From Apium graveolens (Eukaryota > Streptophyta > Magnoliopsida > Apiales > Apiaceae): DNA of 64,000 nt. A program made the position numbers and the translations under genes. Within the stretch, counting starts at the first letter, position 1; the number at the start of each line of letters is the position of its first letter. The notes beneath the pieces are model-generated. The model saw nothing but the letters and a program-made list of their open reading frames with translations, was not told where the DNA came from and ran no database searches. Location of the stretch: the NCBI RefSeq assembly GCF_009905375.1, contig NW_027417114.1:1-64000 (forward strand). The letters are read 5' to 3'. Shown piece by piece: positions 10,998 to 22,670 of this stretch.

Positions 10998-12264
10998 CTA
11001 AGCTACCAATACGACAACTAAGCTACCACCAATGCCACCACCAATGCCACTACTAAGACTAACCAATATAACATCAATGCTACCACCTGTAATACTATAA
11101 TTAAACTTGCCATAAATTGAACTGCTTAAGCTAGCACGAACTTCAACACCAACACCAATAATACCACCACCAATTCTCCTGCAAAGATTACCGCTTTCAA
11201 TGCCACCAATTGCACTAATAAGAGCACCAAGACCAATGGCACCATCAATGCCAGCAAATCCACTACTAATATTATCATTTCTGGTACCACCAATGTAACC
11301 ACTAAAGATGCTAGTCATGCTGCCACCAATCCCACTATTAAAACTACCCAATATACCACCAATGATACTACCACTTATGCCATTATTAAATTTACCACCA
11401 ATGATACTCCTTAAGTTAGCACGAACTTTACCACCAACAATCCCACCACCAATTCCACTCCTAAGATTACGACTACTAGTGCCACCAATTGGACTAGTAA
11501 AATTACCACCATCAGTGACACCGCCAACAATATTACTACTGGATTAAAGAATAATCATAACTCTATACTTTTCAAATAATTACAGATCTATAGAAGTTAC
11601 TAAGCAACGGGTTCTACTGAGGCTGAAAATGGTGACCCTACCAATTCATGTATTGAAAATATAAGTTCTTCCAACACTAAAAAATTTCCCAAACAAATGC
11701 TACATCTCTATCAAGTAAGAAATCTCATTTTCAACCATGTGTGTTATGAAATGAAGTTAAAAAGTGATGGGGCTTCGTGAGATGGGAAACTCCTAATATA
11801 AGTAAACTTCGTGTTTTATTAGGTCAATAAAGAGTAATTTAGAGTTGTTTGTCTTATATACATTAGAAAAAAAATACACCCCACATAGATCCACTTGTAC
11901 TATCTGCATTTATATTAATAATATATATTGGCATGGTAAAAGTTAAAGAATAATAAATAAACCTTACACGGTACATTGATGAAGAGAAAGGGAAGGCACT
12001 TGGAGCATTTTCTTCATTGTTTTTGGAACTTGTTGCAAGTAGCAAGAAAAATATAATTCCTGTGAAAATGTCTCTAAAGTAAGGTCATACATAAACATAA
12101 AATAAATTTAATAGTATAATTCAACAAATATGAACATAAAATATAAATAATTCGTTGGCTTCTTTTCTATAATTTTCATTTTTTTCATATATCATGTATT
12201 TGATTATTTATGTGGAACAAAAAAAATTACGACAAATGTAACTCTTTTTTTCTAACCTTGACAT
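10998..12264 (-). CDS. Secreted glycine-rich protein, A1 copy (219 aa, three exons)
   Basis: Proposed exons on the minus strand: 12264-12257 (ATGTCAAG, donor AG/GTTAGA), 12073-11963 (acceptor CTTTAG, donor AAG/GTTTATT) and 11538-10998 (acceptor TAATCCAG, stop TAG). They total 660 nt and stay in frame. The product starts MSRDIFTGIIFFLLLATSS, a typical signal peptide, followed by a polar 20-residue linker and about 175 residues of glycine-rich repeats: SGIGGGIVGG, NFNNGIS-like spacers, GSFNSGIGGSMTS, GYIGGTRND. There is one cysteine (NLCRRIG) and one NFT glycosylation sequon. By analogy with plant glycine-rich proteins it should be exported, perhaps to the cell wall; function is not established. 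Past the stop lies a degenerate repeat of its own C-terminal coding part (about 10870-11010). Exon 1 is the least certain piece: AUGs occur upstream of the proposed start. Confidence 0.6.
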
Positions 12265-12654
12265 ATAATCTTGAAAGGATAATTCTTGACATAGAGGTCA
12301 TGTAAAAACAAATACAAGTGACTGTAAATCTACATACATATATACAAGGAAAATGGGATACTTATTTTAGTGTTTGATTTCTACCAAAAGTTTGTGCAAA
12401 TAACACATATGAAAAGAAAATGAAGAAACAGGGAAATATAAATTATTACCTTAACTTTGTTAAACAACATCAATTCATGATAACCTGTAAACCTTATCCA
12501 CAATTCATTTGATTAGTCGTCGGCCAATTCATTTGGAGATGTGTTTAACTTTAGAGAACCAAAACACTCTTTCATAGAAAATACAAATAACTCCAAAATA
12601 GTATTTCATGGCCATGTACAAATTCATTTTGTTTGTAAGGCCGCCGGCTTGTGC

Positions 12655-12740
12655 TGATATTAGGGTTTTACCTACCTTTTTAATATCCTATATTTTGCAG
12701 GCCTAATTGTATATCTTGGGTTTGAATGGGCCCAATTTAT
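12655..12740 (-). promoter_or_regulatory. Candidate promoter of glycine-rich gene, A1 (telo-box, site II)
   Basis: In gene orientation: TGGGCCCA (12734-12727), then an AT-rich TATA-like run (AAAATATAGGATATTAAAAA), then AAACCCTA (12668-12661). TGGGCY site II elements with a telo-box AAACCCTA are a known pairing in plant promoters of growth-related genes. The arrangement recurs in all five modules, about 390 bp upstream of the proposed start codon. The first AUG after it begins a short upstream reading frame. That this is the promoter is inferred from motifs and position. Confidence 0.45.
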
Positions 12741-14028
12741 TTGAAATTGTTTTTTATCTTAGTATCAATTTCTTATTAGAAATTAAAATTTTTTCTTTTT
12801 GTAAAAATATAATTTAACAAAGTCTTCTCCATGTATTATACAAACTAATTGGGTGTTGATTTACAAATATAAGTAAACAAGCATTCCTTTAATTTATTTT
12901 GTTTTGTAAATAAAATGAGATTCTATAAATTAAGTGGTAAGAATTGTAGAAAAACTTAACTAGAAATGATATTTTCTCAAAAAATTTAAATTTTATTTAG
13001 TGAAATTATATATAAATTCCCTACTGACCTCAACTAATAAACCATAAAAAATTTGAAAAACTCGTCTCATTCGATGTTAAGAAAGTCATATTTAAAAAGG
13101 CCCGAAGCTGCATGAACATATATTTTATTATAAAAATTTGCTTCTCTCCTAAAGAACAAAAACTTGGATTTACTCAAATTTGGAATTTTGAAAATATCGA
13201 AATAATTTTTTGATAGTTTTATTTTTCATCCAATTTTTTACACTAAAATATTTTGGGATAAAATTTTAAATCGGAAAAAATTCTACACATCTTTAATATA
13301 TTAAAGAAAATTTAACAAATGTACATTATTTTTCGAAGAAATGAAAAGTAATAAAATTAAGTTTTTTATATATATCTAATTCGGAAGGGCTGTAATTTGC
13401 GCCATTCTTGGGCCTCAAAATTTTGTATAAAATCCAAATTCATTAGTTTTTTAGAAAAATTGATTAGATCCAAATTCTAAATTTGTAAATTAATTAAGCC
13501 ACCCTTAACACTATTTAATTTATCTTTATATAAATTATTAAATATTTATCTTTTAAGTTGAAATGAATATTTATCTTTTTTAGTTGAAATAAATTAGTCA
13601 ATTAAATTATAATTATTATGTTCCCACTGTGGCTTATAGGCTTTCTATTCTACCAAAATTTTATATTTGTTTGCTAATAGAACCTATAATATTTCTCACT
13701 TTGTAAGTCAAGAGTTATTATTATTATTTAAGCAAGCAAAATAACTTCTAATTGGATTTATCTTCTTGTACCTAGATAATCCATCAAGAAACTAACAATT
13801 CATATTTTCAATAGAATTAGTCAGACCAAAATTCAAGATTTGTTCCAGTAAAACCAAGTCCTAACAACACTTTAAATACTCATTTAAATTTGATAAAATT
13901 TATATAAAAATAAGTCAAAAAAGAAACATGCAAATCAATGCAAGAAGCAGTGTTTAAGATATAGTAAGTCTACTATAGACCACCGCACATGAAGCATGTT
14001 TTTTTCATAGTATTTAGCATCAAATAAT
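12741..14028. repeat. AT-rich flank and R repeat between A1 and gene X fragment
   Basis: No gene is seen. From about 13020 this is a second, slightly diverged R repeat (CTCTCCTAAAGAACAAAAAC, TTTGCGCCATTCTTGGG, GCCACCCTTAACAC). It carries on into the gene X terminal exon just as at 4560-5517. Confidence 0.7.
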
Positions 14029-15349
14029 TTAGAAATAATAGTTGTTGCCATCACTAATGAGGAATTGAGAGGATGGAATCATTGGCATGTTGTTCTCCAA
14101 GTATGCAGAAGGAGCAGCAACCCCACTTCCAAGTTGTACCAAGTAACCAACATCCTTAAGAATCATCTCCATACCAGTAAGACAGCCTATCACTTGCAAC
14201 TACAAAAAACACCGGAAAGTTTATAGTAGAATATTTAAAAATATTTCATTATTTTTCGAAATGGTTAGTAAGAGGTAAATAGAGAGAAAATATTTATAAC
14301 TTGTCAAAAGGAAGTAGGATACAAGGTTATGGCTCATATTATGAATTTGACATAGTTTTGTTAAGGCTTCTCAAAGTGAATTGAGGAACTAACATATTTT
14401 ACTATTAATCTTGTCTTTGGTCAATATGTATATGCAACAAAATCTATAACAATGAATATAAGAAATGACAATATACCTCATTTAGATTTCTCACATGATC
14501 TATCCTCGAATCCTTTCATGCTACTTTATTAAGTCCAAGCCATAAGATCCACTTGTATCATTGTATGCCCTTCTAATAACTTCTCAACTATCAATGTAAG
14601 TAGGTACCATAACTACAGTAACAATATGACTAATATGACTAAACTGTTCATCTATTTTTCAGCCCCAATCCTCCACAACAAACGTGTGATATGAACATAT
14701 AGTCACACAATATTTAAAAATTTAAAAAGAGATGAGCACACAATAATCCGATTCTTAAAATTCTGTAAGCAATTAGATGATGAAATAAAAATACTACAAT
14801 TAAAATCATTGCACTTGTAATGCTTAAATCATCTATAAATTGAACTCTTTTGTAATATTTACATTGTATTTACAAATAATGGTTTCAACATGTTTCTACT
14901 TTCTATGCATCTCACAAATAATACATAATCAAACAAAAAATATTTTCATGTTTTGCTTAAGCTGCATATAAGAATAAAGCATTGAACTTGTTGTTTTTGC
15001 AAGGGGAGTGTGCCTTGCTATCACGTTATAAAGTCTTTCCTCAAATATTAGATCAAGTGATGCCTGAGACCAGATAAAAGTTGAATGGAACGAGTACAAA
15101 ATCTCGTGTTCAATTTGTTTCACCTTTTTGGCTCTCATTACATAAGCAACTCATGACTTTTTGTTTATATATAAAAATAATATATAAGACTCTGTGTTAG
15201 GAGGGTTAGGAGGGTTAGGAGGGTCAGATATATTTCAACATATAAAGTGAATTCAATAATTATTGTAGTTTGTTAGAATCAAGAATATATGATCACATTT
15301 TGTGTAATACAACTTATGTATTATAGCCACTATCAGATATTGTCGCTTA
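14029..15349 (-). pseudogene. 3' fragment of gene X downstream of A1
   Basis: It contains only the last three coding blocks of gene X. Block 15138-14929 is open here (HEILYSFHSTFIWSQASLDL, then IFEERLYNVIARHTPLA) because the internal TAG of the A copies is AAG. Block 14683-14477 is FVVEAWGL-like, but its splice acceptor reads AC instead of AG (ACGTG for ACCTG on the plus strand). The last exon 14199-14029 is open for 56 codons and ends TAA; it reads GSGVAAPSAYLENNMP. Homology to gene X stops at 15346-15349 in a CTTA microhomology with the A-module leader. This is a truncated copy and cannot encode the upstream part. Confidence 0.6.
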
Positions 15350-17242
15350 AATAATCATCATAAACATATTTACGTTTGCAAAATAAATTGAACAAAATAA
15401 ATACTTAATCTTCAATTATAAAGTAACGTATATAAAATATGTAAATGTCAAGATTAATGAATATTGATATGTCTTTTCTAAAAAAATACAAAACATTAAG
15501 AAAGTCATATTTAAAAAGGCCCGAAGCTGTCTCAACATAAATTTTATTATAAAATTTTGCTTCTCTCCTAAAGAGAAAAAACTTGGATTAACTCAAATTC
15601 GAAATTTTAAAATTATCGAAATAATTTTTTTGATAGTTTTATTTTTCATCCAATTTTTTACACTAAAATATTTTTGGATAAAATTTTAAATCGGATAAAA
15701 TTCTACACATCTTTAATATATTTAAAGAACTTTAACAAATGTACATTATTTTTAGAAGAAACGAAAAGTAATAAAATTAAGTTTTTTACATATATCTAAT
15801 TCGGACGTGCCGTAATTTGCGCCATTCTTGGGCCTCAAAATTTTGTATAAAATCCAGATTCATTATTTTTTTAGAAAAATTGATTTGATAAAAATTCTAA
15901 ATATTTAAATTAATTATGCCACCCTTAACACTATTTAATTTATCTTTATATATTGATATGTCTTTTCTAAAAAAATACATAACATTAATAAATGAATAAG
16001 AAAATAATTTATATACTGAATATGAAAAAAAATTATTTTATCTTTATCGCCTCCCAACAACACCTATTATTTTACAAAAAATATAAATTTAAACAATTCG
16101 ATAAAAATAATGAACAATTATGTGGTATCCAATTTAAAGTCCAATTATATAACAGCTAAATCGACTAATTATTATTGAATGAATATATGTAAAGAAGGTA
16201 CTTAATATTGATAAATGATATATAAAAATACATTATATTTAGTGTCAAATATAAACCATAAAAAATTTGAAAAACTCGTCTGATTCGATCTTAAGAAAGT
16301 CATATTTAAAAAGGCGCGAAGCTGCTTGAACATCTATTTTATTATAAAACATTGCTTCTCTCCTAAAGAGAAAAAACTTGGATTTACACAAATTTGGAAT
16401 TTTAAAAATATCGAAAAAAAAATTTGATAGTTTTATTTTTCATCCAATTTTGTACACTAAAATATTTTGGGATAAATTCTAAATGGGAAACAATTCTACA
16501 CATATTTAATATATTAAAAGAAAATTTAACAAATGTACATTATTTTTTGAAGAAATGAAAAGTAATAAAATTAAGTTTTTTACATATATCTAATTCGGAA
16601 GTGCTGTAATTTGCGCCATTCTTGGCCCTCAAAATTTTGTATAAAAATCCAAATTCTATAGTTTTTTAGAAAAATTGATTTGATCCAAATTCTAAATATG
16701 TAAATTAATAAAGCCACCCTTAACACTATTTAATTTATCTTTATTAAAATTATTAAATATTATCTTTTAAGTTTAAATGAAGATTTATCTTTTTTAGTTG
16801 AAATAAATTAGTCAATTAAATTATAATTATTATGTTCCCACTATGGCTTATTGGCTTTCTATTCTACCAAAATTTTATTTTTGTTTGCTAATAGAACCTA
16901 TAATATTTCTCACTTTGTAAGTCAAGAGTTATTATTGGTATTTAAGCAAGCAAAATAACTTTTAATTGGATTTATCTTCTTGTACCTAGATAATCCATCA
17001 ATAAACTAACAATTCATATTTTCAATAGAATTGGTGGGACCAAAATTCAAGACTTGTTCCACTAAAACCAAGTCCTAACAACACTTTAAATACTCATTTA
17101 AATTTGATAAAATTTACATAAAAATAAGTCAACAAAGAAACATGCAAATCAATACAAGAAGCAGTGTTTAAGATATAGCAAGTCTACTATAGACCACCCC
17201 ACATGAAGCATGTTTTTTACATAGTATTTAGCATAAAATGAT
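15350..17242. repeat. Leader of A2 with two R repeats in tandem
   Basis: No gene is seen. A segment beginning ATTGATATGTCTTTTCTAAA occurs at about 15464 and again at about 15953. Between them sits a shortened R repeat, followed by a complete R repeat from about 16255. The same doubled arrangement is found at 49120-50210. The remainder matches the A1 leader from about 4165 onward. Confidence 0.7.
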
Positions 17243-20200
17243 TTAGAAATAGTAATAGTTGCTGCAATCACTAATGGGGAATTGAGAGGATTGAATTATT
17301 GGCATGTTGTTCTCCAAGTATGCAAGAGCAGCAACCCCACTTCCAAGTTGTACCAAGTAACCAACATCCTTAAGAATCATCTCCATACCAGTAAGACAGC
17401 CTATCACTTGCAACTACAAAAAACACCGGTAAGTTTATAGTAGAATATTTATAAATATTTCATTGTTTTTCGAAATGGTTAGTAAGAGGTAAATAGTGAG
17501 AAAATATTTATAACTTGTCTCGTTTATGAGTGATTGTGTAGTCTTAGCAAAAGGAAGTAGGGTACAAGGTTATGGCTTGTATTATGGATTTGACATAGTT
17601 TTGTTAAAGCTTCTCAAAGAGAATTGAGGAACTAACATATTTTACTATTAATCTTGTCTGTGGTCAATATATAGATGCAACAAAATCTATAACATTGAAT
17701 ATATGAAATGACAATATACCTCATTTAGATTTCTCACATGATCTATCCTCGAATCCTTTCATGCTACTTTATTAAGTCCAAGCCATAAGATCCAGTTGTA
17801 TCATTCTATGCCCTTCTAATAACTTCTCAACTATCAATATAAGCAGGTATCATAACCGCAGTAACAATATGACTAATATGACTAAACCGTTCATCTTTCT
17901 CAATGCAGTTTTTCAGCCACCAGGCCTCCACAACAAACCTGTGATATGAACATATAGTCACACAATATCCAAAAATGTAAAATAGAGATGAGCACAGAAT
18001 AATCCGATTCTTAAAATTCTGTAAGCAATTAGATGATGAAATAAAAATCGACTACAATTAAAATCATTGCACTTGTAATTCTTAAATCATCTATAAACTG
18101 AACTCGTTTGTAATATTTACATTGTATCTACAAATAATTGTTTTAACATGTTTCCACTTTCTATGCATCTCACAAAGAATATATAATCAAACACAAAATA
18201 TTTTCAGTGTTTTGCTTAAGCTGCATACAAGAATAAAGCATTTAACTTGTTGTTGTTGCAAGGGGAGTGTGCCTTACTATTACCTTATCAAGTCTTTCCT
18301 CGAATATTAGATCAAGTGATGCCTGAGATCACATAAAAGTTGAATGGAACGAGTACAAAATCTCGTGTTCAATTTGTTTCACCTATTTGGCTCTCATTAC
18401 ATAAGCAACTCATGACTTCTTGTTTATATATAAAAATAATATATAAGACTCTGTGTTAGGAGGGTTAGGAGGGTCAGATATATTTCAACATATAAAGTGA
18501 ATTCAATAATTATTGTAGTTTGCTAGAATCAAGAATATATGATCACATTTTGTATAATACAACTTATGTATTATAGCCACTATCACATATTGTGGCTTAT
18601 GAATTTTTGCACATAAAATTATATAATAACGCTATATTAAATAGTAGAAATATATAAAAACACTTTCCAAGATAATCAAAAATTAATAACTTTCTGTTCT
18701 TTGAGAACAACTTTGTCATCAATATCACCAACACCAAAAAAATGCTTGATGTACCAATGAATCATCATTCTTTGGAGCAGACCTTGACGCTTAATAATAT
18801 ATAATGAGATGGCTACATGGTAAGGTTTTCTCCAAAAACTTTATCAAAATATCCATAATTTATTTAAGTTCCTCCTTAAGAGAATGGTAATGTGTGATAT
18901 GATAGGTGAGTAATGGTATTTGATTTCTTAAACCTTAAATCTAATAAATATGGTTAACAATATGGAAATTAAAATTAATTTAAATTTAAAATAAATAAGA
19001 AAATAGTAGAGATGATAGAAACATTATAATTTTCCTGGTATTTTAGTGGATTATAGAGTGTTGTATACATGTATGTCTCAATACATGGAGGCTCTAATTT
19101 TTTATAATGTAGTACTTTGCAATGGAGAAATTTGATCAAAATTAAAGAGTGGTTATTAATTAGAGAAATACATTGTGTTCAATTTAGTTTTACTTACACA
19201 TATTTCTCAACAAATCAATTCTATGGTAAAATCCTTTTTATCCATATAATTAACAAATTGAGTTCTAGTGGGGGATACTTGAATGAGGTACATGGTAAAA
19301 AGGAGAAAATAAAGTGTACCAAAGTTTTTTAAGTTGTAAAAGAGAACTTTAATCATTATATCAATAAATATCCATTCCAACCTATCTTATGCCTTAAAAT
19401 ATAAATTCTTAACCTAGCCAGGCCCTTTTTTCCCTTGTGACTTCAAAGCAATCATTGTATTATGAGCTAATAGCCTCCCTTCATTAAAAACACTCTGTTT
19501 GTTAGACACTGTCTAGATTAAACATAGTTTAAACTTATTCACCACCACCTTCGACGGTATGCACATCACAACATTATAAAAATAGATAGGTCGAAGATCT
19601 TCCATATGTTTCAGTTGTTTAACCTTAGGAATAAGACATACAAGCCTACGATTTAGTTCCCTTGGCCCATGTCGTGTATCAAAGAAAATATGACAAAATA
19701 GAACAACATATCTTTTAAAAATATTTTAATACGTATGAAAAATGCCGGGTTCGACCCATGTGGATCTAGTGAGTTGTATTGATGCATGAACAAGACTACA
19801 TTCTTAACTTCCTCCTCCCTAATAGGTACTATGATGTACTGATTGTGAAATAATAATTAAAAAAAGTTTGCAAAAAGGGTAAAATTTGACACGACCTTAA
19901 TCGAATAACCATATATCAAACAAAATGGTAAAATATGACAGAAATTTAAACAACTTACCCGAGCAGAAACAAAACCATGTAAAGCCATAGGAAAAAACAT
20001 ATGTGTGTGTACTATCCAACTAAATCATAGTGGAAGACATATAGATATGGAGGCCATAACAAGGAATATCACATATGCATGTCTCATAATTACAATATAC
20101 CTGTTTATCTTGTCGTGGTTTCGATATTTTTGTTTATAACTATGAGCCAAAGCCAAAGCGACCAAATCGAAATGTTCCTCCAGACTCTGATATTTTACTT

Positions 20201-20843
20201 TGAGCAGAAGATGCTTTTTTGATGAGTCGATTTGATCCATGTTTGTGGAGAAACCACCCTGCAAAGAGAAAGTCAGGTACCGAGATTTGTAAATAACAAT
20301 CTGAGAATCTTAGATTTAAATTTAATTTAATTGCTTATCACCAAATGATAAGGAGTTGATAAAAAAGAACACAAAATATTTTACCTATCCAAGGGAATCC
20401 ATGTTATAAAAGATGGCAACCTTTCCACTTTTGCTAACTTGATACATTTCCCTGTAGTAGGTAGCAAGGTCATAGTTGCAGATCAATGTCCTCCACTAAT
20501 ACTATAGATGTCATTTTCTTCGTTATTTGTATTAATAACATATCGCCTCTCCAACCTTGAACTATTCTTGTTATCGACACTTGTTGTATCTCTTCTTTCA
20601 AGACATTTGTTCTCACTTCCCGTAGCTCGGGTCATCTTCTCACAATTTTCTTTTATCTTTTTCTAAAATGAAAACGGTAAAAAAAATTATAAGATGTGAA
20701 TTATAATAACACTTGCTTAATTGATTCTTAATAAACAATTATACAAATACCCTTATATGACCTAGGCGATTGGACACAAGTTTTTATTTAACGAGTCAAT
20801 ATATAATAAAACATCTGAAATTTCTTCTTTGTAGTACTTCATT
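17243..20843 (-). pseudogene. Gene X, A2 copy
   Basis: Same exon order as the A1 copy: 20843-20751 (MKYY exon, one base short, so frameshifted), 20662-20502 (polar exon, open: KKIKENCEKMTRATGSENKC), 20501-20385 (YWWRTL exon, here with TGG changed to TAG near its start), 20258-20101 (GGFSTNMDQIDSSKKHLLLK, open and flanked by a good acceptor and donor), 18397-18242, 17938-17720, and terminal exon 17413-17243 (open, 56 codons). The FVVEAWGL block still carries stops. Because damage differs between copies, the gene seems to have decayed partly after duplication. No family is recognised. Confidence 0.5.
19150..19760 (-). pseudogene. LINE reverse transcriptase fragment, A2
   Basis: It shows the same relic blocks as the A1 copy (LIPKVKQLKHMEDLRPI, SKVVVNKF, EGRLLAHNT, DRLEW) with nearly the same defects. 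It ends at the sequence CCGGGTTCGACCC near 19745. It is co-amplified with gene X. Confidence 0.78.
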
Positions 20844-21494
20844 CTATAAAGATTAACAAACTATTAGAACATGGAACAAACAAAAAGTCCAAAAAACAAA
20901 TTCTACTTTTACAACGACAAGTGATACCTTACAATTTCATACAACTGTCATTCCAAACAAATCCCATTACAACTCAGAACTGATAATAAGACACGATTGA
21001 CACATAAATATAATTTAAAAAAAAAACCCTAATTAACAAATAGTGTAACATCCATAAAAGATCCCAAACACAAAATAACATAGAAACATGAAAGCAATGA
21101 GGTAAATTAAACAATAATTAACAATAATCAACCAAATTTAATCTTCTCCTAAATTAAATTTAGTGAATTGAAAGAACTTTAGGAAAGATGATTTGGGGAA
21201 AAAAATACATTCCGTTCAAGGTTTAATCTTTTCCGAGATTTAATCTTCTTGGAGCTTTAGTCTTTACAAAGATTTAATATTCAGTGTTTGAGAGAAATAT
21301 TTCAGCAAAGATTTAATCTTTCGTCGCAGTGGAGATTGTTTGACAGTCTGTGTTTTTTTTGTTTATTTAATAGACAGCCGGGAAAATAATTTCAGCAAGC
21401 CCGCTCACAAGTTTTGAACAAGATAGCCTAGCTTTTCGGCCCAAATCTTTGATCTACTGTAACGATTATATAATGTATTGCAATAACATGTATT
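20844..21494 (-). promoter_or_regulatory. Upstream region of gene X, A2
   Basis: It corresponds to 9150-9801 and holds the same cluster of GATTTAATCTT-like motifs (about 21140-21330). Nothing else is recognised. Confidence 0.3.
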
Positions 21495-22455
21495 TGTAAC
21501 GACCTCGAAATTTTGTTGATTCAGTTGCAATGTTTTTAAAATCCCTTGCAATAGACATGAAATCACCTTTCACCAGCAACGTTTATTGGATGGTTTTAAA
21601 AATATGGTTGCGAAAGCAATTCTATGGTATAGTGAACAAAACCTTGTATAACCATTATTCATCTAATACTTGATACTCCTACAGGCTGGAAGTTATTCCT
21701 CATACATACCCTGATATACTCTGGTGATATTTATGAATTAGTTTATGCCCCGAAATAAATGTTTTATCAATTTTAATTATGATTCTGTTTTATTGAATTA
21801 CAATATTTATCATGTTGAATTGTTATAGAATTGGATAGGTTTCTAAATATGGCACAGATTCGTGGTCAGACCAGATTGGTGGTCATATTAGGCCAATGTG
21901 TGCCTTGGATCCAGTATAGAGAATAGAGATGTGTGCCTTAATCCGGTTAGTGTGTCACTGATTAGCAGCCTAACCTTGGTTTTAAACTTAAAAATGAATA
22001 TCCAATTCTAATAATTGCTTAACAAGGAACTAGATTCCTATGAATCATTTCAATTGATCATTGTTAACACCCGATTATTATTATTATAACTTCCTGAGCT
22101 AGTTAGCTAACCCTTGTGAATCTGTTTAAGTCATTCTACAGTTAAAATAGAAATTATTGGTAACGAGGATCCCCAGTCCAGTATGCGATCTAGGATTCCC
22201 GGTTGAGTTGGATCGAGCTAGTTTGAGTTATGCAAGTTTGTAAGAATAATTTCATTTTCATTTGTAAGTTAAACTAGTTGGGATTTGGTATGACGTAATA
22301 AAAGTCAAGGTTGTGGTTGGTTTCTCATACTTTAACCTGTTGTGATCCGTGGTTGCGTAAATAAGGGTAATTGCATATAATATTTCATATACAGGTTTAT
22401 ATAATATGTGTGTTGTGAACCCCAAACTTCTGATTCGGGTTTCGAGGGCGTCACA
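21495..22455. mobile_element. Solo LTR, A2 (961 bp)
   Basis: It has intact TGTAACGACC...GGGCGTCACA ends. It lacks the 20-bp duplication seen in A1, so this is the shorter, presumably ancestral form. It sits at the same place relative to the glycine-rich gene as in A1. Confidence 0.65.
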
Positions 22456-22670
22456 ACCACCCTCTCTGAAGCTAAATCAACTACTAATATTACCTAATAT
22501 ACAACCAGTACTACCACTAAAATTACCAACAATGCTACCATAAATTGCCACTACTAAGACTAACCAATATAACATCAATGCTACCACCTGTAATATCATA
22601 ATTAAACTGGCCATAAATGGAACTACTTAAGCTAGCACGAACTTCAACACCAATACTAATAATACCACCA

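Noticed and set aside
11863..12045. 60-codon minus-strand ORF treated as a gene of its own (also 23566, 33745, 47489, 58406)
   Set aside because: Its first half is exon 2 of the glycine-rich gene. The rest reads through the donor into the intron.
12520..12626. Hydrophobic ORF beginning MNLYMAMKYYFGVICIF upstream of the A1 glycine-rich gene as a possible first exon
   Set aside because: It is open only in A1. The other four copies have TAG after MAMK, and no donor gives the phase needed by exon 2.
15195..15225. Interstitial telomere repeat
   Set aside because: The unit is TTAGGAGGG, not TTTAGGG, with at most three units.
19117..19332. Plus-strand ORF of about 70 codons in each module (29972, 43141, 54040)
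   Set aside because: It is antisense to the LINE reverse-transcriptase relic, whose minus-strand reading has recognisable domain blocks.
19740..19765. GGGTTCGACCC resembling a tRNA/SINE B box
   Set aside because: No A box at the right distance and no cloverleaf. It is part of the LINE relic flank.
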